Shown here piece by piece: positions 6,401 to 8,337 of a stretch of 8,337 bases of DNA. The notes beneath the pieces are model-generated. The model was not told the DNA's origin and did no database searches. It saw only the letters and a list, made by a program, of their open reading frames with translations. The translations under genes were made by a program, and so were the position numbers. How positions within the stretch are numbered: the stretch's first letter is position 1; every line of letters starts with the position of its first letter. The DNA is from Planctomycetaceae bacterium (GTDB lineage Bacteria; Planctomycetota; Planctomycetia; Pirellulales; Thermoguttaceae), in contig WRMR01000207.1 of assembly GCA_009776995.1 (NCBI GenBank), positions 1 to 8,337 of the forward strand, written 5' to 3'.

Positions 6401-6419
6401 AGAACGGGTGAAAGAATAA
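3417..6419 (+). CDS. BlaR1-type M56 membrane metallopeptidase with C-terminal carboxypeptidase-regulatory-like domains, 1000 aa
   Basis: Hydrophobic segments lie near residues 3-28, 44-66, 157-175 and 364-383, plus an amphipathic one at 263-286. A Pro-rich loop (about 70-155) separates the second and third. The M56 peptidase domain (about 195-325) holds the zinc motif HELAH (H254, E255, H258) and SEEICDD (294-300), which supplies the third ligand, Glu295 or Glu296. The remaining 615 residues should face outward. They contain beta-sandwich modules of the carboxypeptidase-regulatory type, marked by repeated G-x-V-x-D/P-x-x-G-x-P motifs at about 452-470, 561-578, 650-668 and 887-903. The first three are followed by GEYRF, EGNFTI and DGYFQF turns. 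BlaR1 proteins normally end in a penicillin-binding sensor domain; no S-x-x-K/KTG set is apparent here, so the ligand is unknown. Residues 421-435 resemble a secretin signature. AGGAG (3404-3408) lies 8 nt before ATG 3417. The gene forms a unit with blaI and presumably triggers BlaI inactivation. Confidence 0.9.
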   Translation: MSMTILLTVFAFLIQSTLLLMMGFLTGVTLGRNRVLLRQIVYRMTLVAVPVLPVISLLFLSLGAPGFAVCLPDSFQTTRIAVPVEPAVVAGDENACPLPHTTHTQVPSIINDSELPGDRQPAFDQLQSQASIVPTTTPDPETPQSLSVASRPSAATAVRVFLAIWGLGVLLFAARWIRSQHRAATMLRTAVTVEPALMLRLATCAERLGVKQPVRLLQSPFLSSPCLLGIRRPTVLLPDALPHSDRELDAILVHELAHLLRNDIAWLLLARIVTALAFFQPLLWVIKRKIHQTSEEICDDEVLRFGIDSNAYAGQLLDVAAKYLPGETLPDCVLTMASRKSRLRLRVERILDSSRMISAAVSRKSLLFVAAMILLLTLITGSFSIEASRGKSDLRDPNPTLATLGTQDVVESPKNRMVLRRIPYLSDIPFIGVMFQYQYEPPAQPQQPPTSITCRVLDSEGNPISGAKVIVRLLREDSTRELKEKPVAKYRLRSNSQGEYRFAVTSEQAADPELRIHIAAAHPDYISCGFIFEKYQNFIELYQLSDNELRTSITLDPSAKVTGKVLKPDGKPAASVLVYASSGDINSVQTSTRTDAEGNFTIGTQLAKYEKEYYKDRLVHVLPKDYAPLAFVLNDEDADLGTVQLQEGIVLKGQAVDCNGNPVPNVWLSLMLNDSPGVRRHGHDASCRAAVTDADGYFQFRPVMPGDYHIETGLLMEYDRDDWVLAPESAYVNLADADFWTGKPLPRKELPSKNEAIPFPRKMVTITNKPVQEVEYRALETVDCTIQVTNDFVKTHSAKFGLRGQLAGQHWSTDHLPAGNESVVKVPVGLKDAYLTLWDMDGNHYYPLRFRMSETEPWTNNWYATIGDMERGANLTVEVQPCEPGVLKIACLEPDGNPLPQNGLDVRYKNVAFEDPKIITINGDTVMTGIERHSPSVEFAVLDGRQMMWRYHPVLADEEFVLSASGFDDQGRYEPVEQTLSLRPGELREMKVTLKERVKE

Positions 6420-6430
6420 CACGAGTCGCA

Positions 6431-6480
6431 AAAAACGAAATACGCGAACATTTCAAAAAACGTTCGCGTATGTTGTTTTT
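6431..6480. terminator. Bidirectional intrinsic terminator between convergent genes
   Basis: ATACGCGAAC (6440-6449) and GTTCGCGTAT (6462-6471) pair perfectly over 10 bp around a 12-nt A-rich loop. On the plus strand GTTGTTTTT follows (6472-6480). On the minus strand the upstream A run (6430-6435) gives a T tract. It lies 20 bp after the M56 gene stop and 31 bp after the minus-strand gene stop at 6503, so it can serve both. Confidence 0.75.
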
Positions 6481-6502
6481 CATTGCTTCGCGGGAAACGA
6501 CG

Positions 6503-8337
6503 TCAAAGTCTGCCCGTTCGCTGTTGTGGTGCGCCGACGGCACCGCGATTGGCACCGCCGGGCATTCCGCCTCCACCACCGGGTATTCCACCACCGCCCG
6601 GTATTCCGCCGCCAAAGCCGCCCTGCGCACCGCCCCGGTTGCCCGTATTGCGGTTTGTGCTGCTCGACGAATTGTTGGTCACAGTGACCTTATCACCAAG
6701 CCAGGCTTTGAGAGTCGTGGAAAGATAAGCCCCGGAGCTTTGGTCGTAATTCACAACGCCGGTGGTCGGCTCCTGATTTTGCGAAAGCCGGTCCAGTTCC
6801 TCAACGAAAGATTTGACCTGCAAATACAACTCTTCCGGCGAATAAACAATCAATGAATTGATCGTTTTTTCCACGGACAGCGTCATGGTCTGCACTTCCG
6901 TCTGAGTCATTGCCTGGTTTTGATTGCCGCCGCGTCCCTGCCCTTGTTGCATCATACTAAAAAATGCCTGGGGACCGCCGGGCATTCCACCCGGACCAGC
7001 CGTCATCAGCATCTGGAGAGGATTACCCTGCGGACCGCCCGGTTGGTTGGGTTGACCGCCGCCCGGTTGACCGGGTCGTCCTCCCGCACCCTGCTGACCG
7101 CCGCCGCGGTTGCCGCCCTGATTGCCGCCCGCCCCTTGCAGGTTTTCGGCGAAAATCGTCCGCACGGCTGTTTCGGCATCTTCGGCTTTCATGTATTCCA
7201 GCTTGATCAGGTGCGGTCGGGAGTAAATCATCACATCGTCCGTACGGCCAAGCCGGTCGAAAATTGGCAACAACTCCTGAATCGTCAGGTGATCGACCCG
7301 GTTCGCGTTGATAATCAGCATGTTCGACCGGGCATCGACGTAAACATCATACGGCCCGGTCGCCTGAATCTTTGAGCCGCCGAATATCCCTGTCATCAGG
7401 GCTTGCATCGGATCGTTCGGAATACCGGCCAACGGATCATTCGCCGTGCTTGTCGAACTGTACGTCCCCAGCACCGTGGTGAGCATGGTTTTGATCGTCT
7501 CGGCCTTGGCGTTCTTAATCAGGTAATACTCCGTGGACTGCGATTTGAGAATCGCCTCGCTGGTAAGTGTTTGGATCAGTTCCTCGAACATATCCAATGT
7601 ATAAGGATCATTGCCTGTCATCGATACGCCTGCGGATGTGATCGCAACGGAAATATCACCTTGGCCGGGAGCAATGGGCCGTGGAGCACCCGGTCCCGGC
7701 CCGCCGCGAGGAGGCGGAAAGCCGGGACGTTCCGCGTCAAAAGCCGGAAGATCTGCGGCAGATGATGGTTCTGTCACGTCATCGGCAAGGACATTCGGAT
7801 TCGGCACAATGCCGTACAGTGGGCTTTGATTTTCGTCGGTCGTCGGCGTTGTGACATTCTCTGTCGCATCGTCACCTGTTGCATCGTCTGCCGCGACTTC
7901 TCCATCGGCAACCACATCCGTATCGTCGGCACCTTCTGTGTCAGCAACAGCCTCCGGGTCGGCAACGGCTGCCGGTTCCTCCTGCTTCTCCTGACGGTAA
8001 ACGACTGTGGTGAAACGTCCGCCCAAAGCCGTTTTCTGCGTTGACAGGCGGTCTTCCGAAGGAACCATATGCGGTGAAGCAGGGGCCGCGTTCGACGGAA
8101 CAGAAGCCGGTTGCAACGCGGGCAAGTCCGGTTCGGGCTGCTCCGCCGGTCCGAATAAACTGTCGAGGTGCATGTCCAATGGCGAACGGCTTGAGGTCAA
8201 AGGCACAACACCGGCAGGTTGGGAAAAGCCCTGCGCAGGCGGCATTGGATTCGGTGCATTGCCCGGCGTCGGCTGAGGCTGTATCTGCGGGGGCGATTGC
8301 ATTTCGTCGGGCGCATTTTCATCGGCGAGGCCGTCGG
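6503..8337 (-). CDS. Secretin-N-domain-like, low-complexity protein, C-terminal 611 residues (5' end outside window)
   Basis: The frame runs from TGA at 6503-6505 to the right edge without a stop. The first ATG (8300-8302) has no good ribosome-binding site, and open frame continues upstream of it (DGLADENAPDE), so I treat the gene as cut. Numbering from that ATG: residues 1-215 are Pro/Ala/Asp-rich and probably disordered. Then comes ISVAITSAGVSMTGNDPYTLDMFEELIQTL (216-246), apparently the end of an earlier module. Module one is 258-352 (TEYYLIKNAKAETIKTML... to LPIFDRLG). Module two (363-507) starts HLIKLEYMKAEDAETAVRTIF, is split by a Gly/Gln/Pro-rich insert (389-465), and resumes at LSVEKTINSLIVYSPEELYLQ. 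These alpha-beta repeats resemble the NolW/secretin-N subdomains of type II/III secretins. The pore-forming secretin domain is absent. The C-terminus (557-583) is Gly-rich with GIPGGG repeats. Such proteins are common and uncharacterised in planctomycetes; function is unknown. Confidence 0.75.
   Translation of the reverse strand, partial: DGLADENAPDEMQSPPQIQPQPTPGNAPNPMPPAQGFSQPAGVVPLTSSRSPLDMHLDSLFGPAEQPEPDLPALQPASVPSNAAPASPHMVPSEDRLSTQKTALGGRFTTVVYRQEKQEEPAAVADPEAVADTEGADDTDVVADGEVAADDATGDDATENVTTPTTDENQSPLYGIVPNPNVLADDVTEPSSAADLPAFDAERPGFPPPRGGPGPGAPRPIAPGQGDISVAITSAGVSMTGNDPYTLDMFEELIQTLTSEAILKSQSTEYYLIKNAKAETIKTMLTTVLGTYSSTSTANDPLAGIPNDPMQALMTGIFGGSKIQATGPYDVYVDARSNMLIINANRVDHLTIQELLPIFDRLGRTDDVMIYSRPHLIKLEYMKAEDAETAVRTIFAENLQGAGGNQGGNRGGGQQGAGGRPGQPGGGQPNQPGGPQGNPLQMLMTAGPGGMPGGPQAFFSMMQQGQGRGGNQNQAMTQTEVQTMTLSVEKTINSLIVYSPEELYLQVKSFVEELDRLSQNQEPTTGVVNYDQSSGAYLSTTLKAWLGDKVTVTNNSSSSTNRNTGNRGGAQGGFGGGIPGGGGIPGGGGGMPGGANRGAVGAPQQRTGRL
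6558..6617 (-). repeat. Short coding tandem repeat (GIPGGG units)
   Basis: The core GGNATTCC recurs on the plus strand at 6561, 6582 and 6600, spaced 21 and 18 bp, that is by whole codons. It encodes the Gly-rich tail GGGIPGG...GMPGG of the minus-strand protein. The whole-codon spacing is what slippage or unequal crossover within a coding sequence would leave. A related copy lies near 6979-6990. Confidence 0.5.

Noticed and set aside
8300..8302. ATG at 8302 as the true start of the secretin-N-like gene
   Set aside because: There is no convincing ribosome-binding site, and the same frame continues open to the window edge with similar composition.

Overview
The window reads as ordinary chromosome from a bacterium that is most likely a member of the Planctomycetota. 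The evidence is indirect: an FHA protein with a long acidic tail, a BlaI/M56 pair whose peptidase carries carboxypeptidase-regulatory-like domains, and a Gly/Gln/Pro-rich protein with secretin-N-like modules. That combination is typical of the phylum, but no rRNA or other marker gene is present to confirm it. Coding DNA is moderately GC-rich and the gaps between genes are clearly more AT-rich.

Layout, left to right. (1) Positions 1-366, plus strand: the C-terminal end of queG (epoxyqueuosine reductase), cut by the window edge. (2) Minus-strand genes: a 68-aa cysteine-rich protein (507-713), a 216-aa FHA-domain protein (848-1498) and a 293-aa Nif3-like metal-binding protein (1822-2703). A sigma70-like promoter can be proposed in front of each. 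The one for the Nif3-like gene sits so close to the ATG that its mRNA may be leaderless. (3) Divergent from nif3, plus strand: a two-gene unit, blaI (2950-3339) and a 1000-aa M56/BlaR1-type membrane peptidase (3417-6419). (4) Convergent with it, minus strand: the C-terminal 611 residues of a low-complexity protein with two secretin-N-like modules (6503 to the right edge). A perfect 10-bp hairpin with A and T tracts on its two flanks lies between the two convergent genes.

The most coherent system is the blaI-blaR1 unit. By analogy with the staphylococcal and bacillar pairs, the membrane protein senses a signal outside the cytoplasm, its zinc peptidase is activated, and the BlaI repressor is lost from DNA. 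Here no penicillin-binding sensor domain is visible. The C-terminal part, about 615 residues, looks like a chain of beta-sandwich modules, so the signal is unknown. No beta-lactamase gene lies in the window. The only target visible is the unit's own promoter, where a 13-bp near-perfect direct repeat overlaps the -10 region and start site.

The most unusual DNA is the blaI/blaR1 junction. About 105 bp are built from fifteen 7-bp slots, most of them variants of an A-rich heptamer. They run in one orientation, switch strand at an A tract, and so create a 17-bp inverted repeat just before the blaR1 ribosome-binding site. The same repeat encodes the last 14 residues of BlaI. I see no CRISPR array, insertion sequence, tRNA or rRNA, and nothing I would call a wholly new defence or metabolic system.
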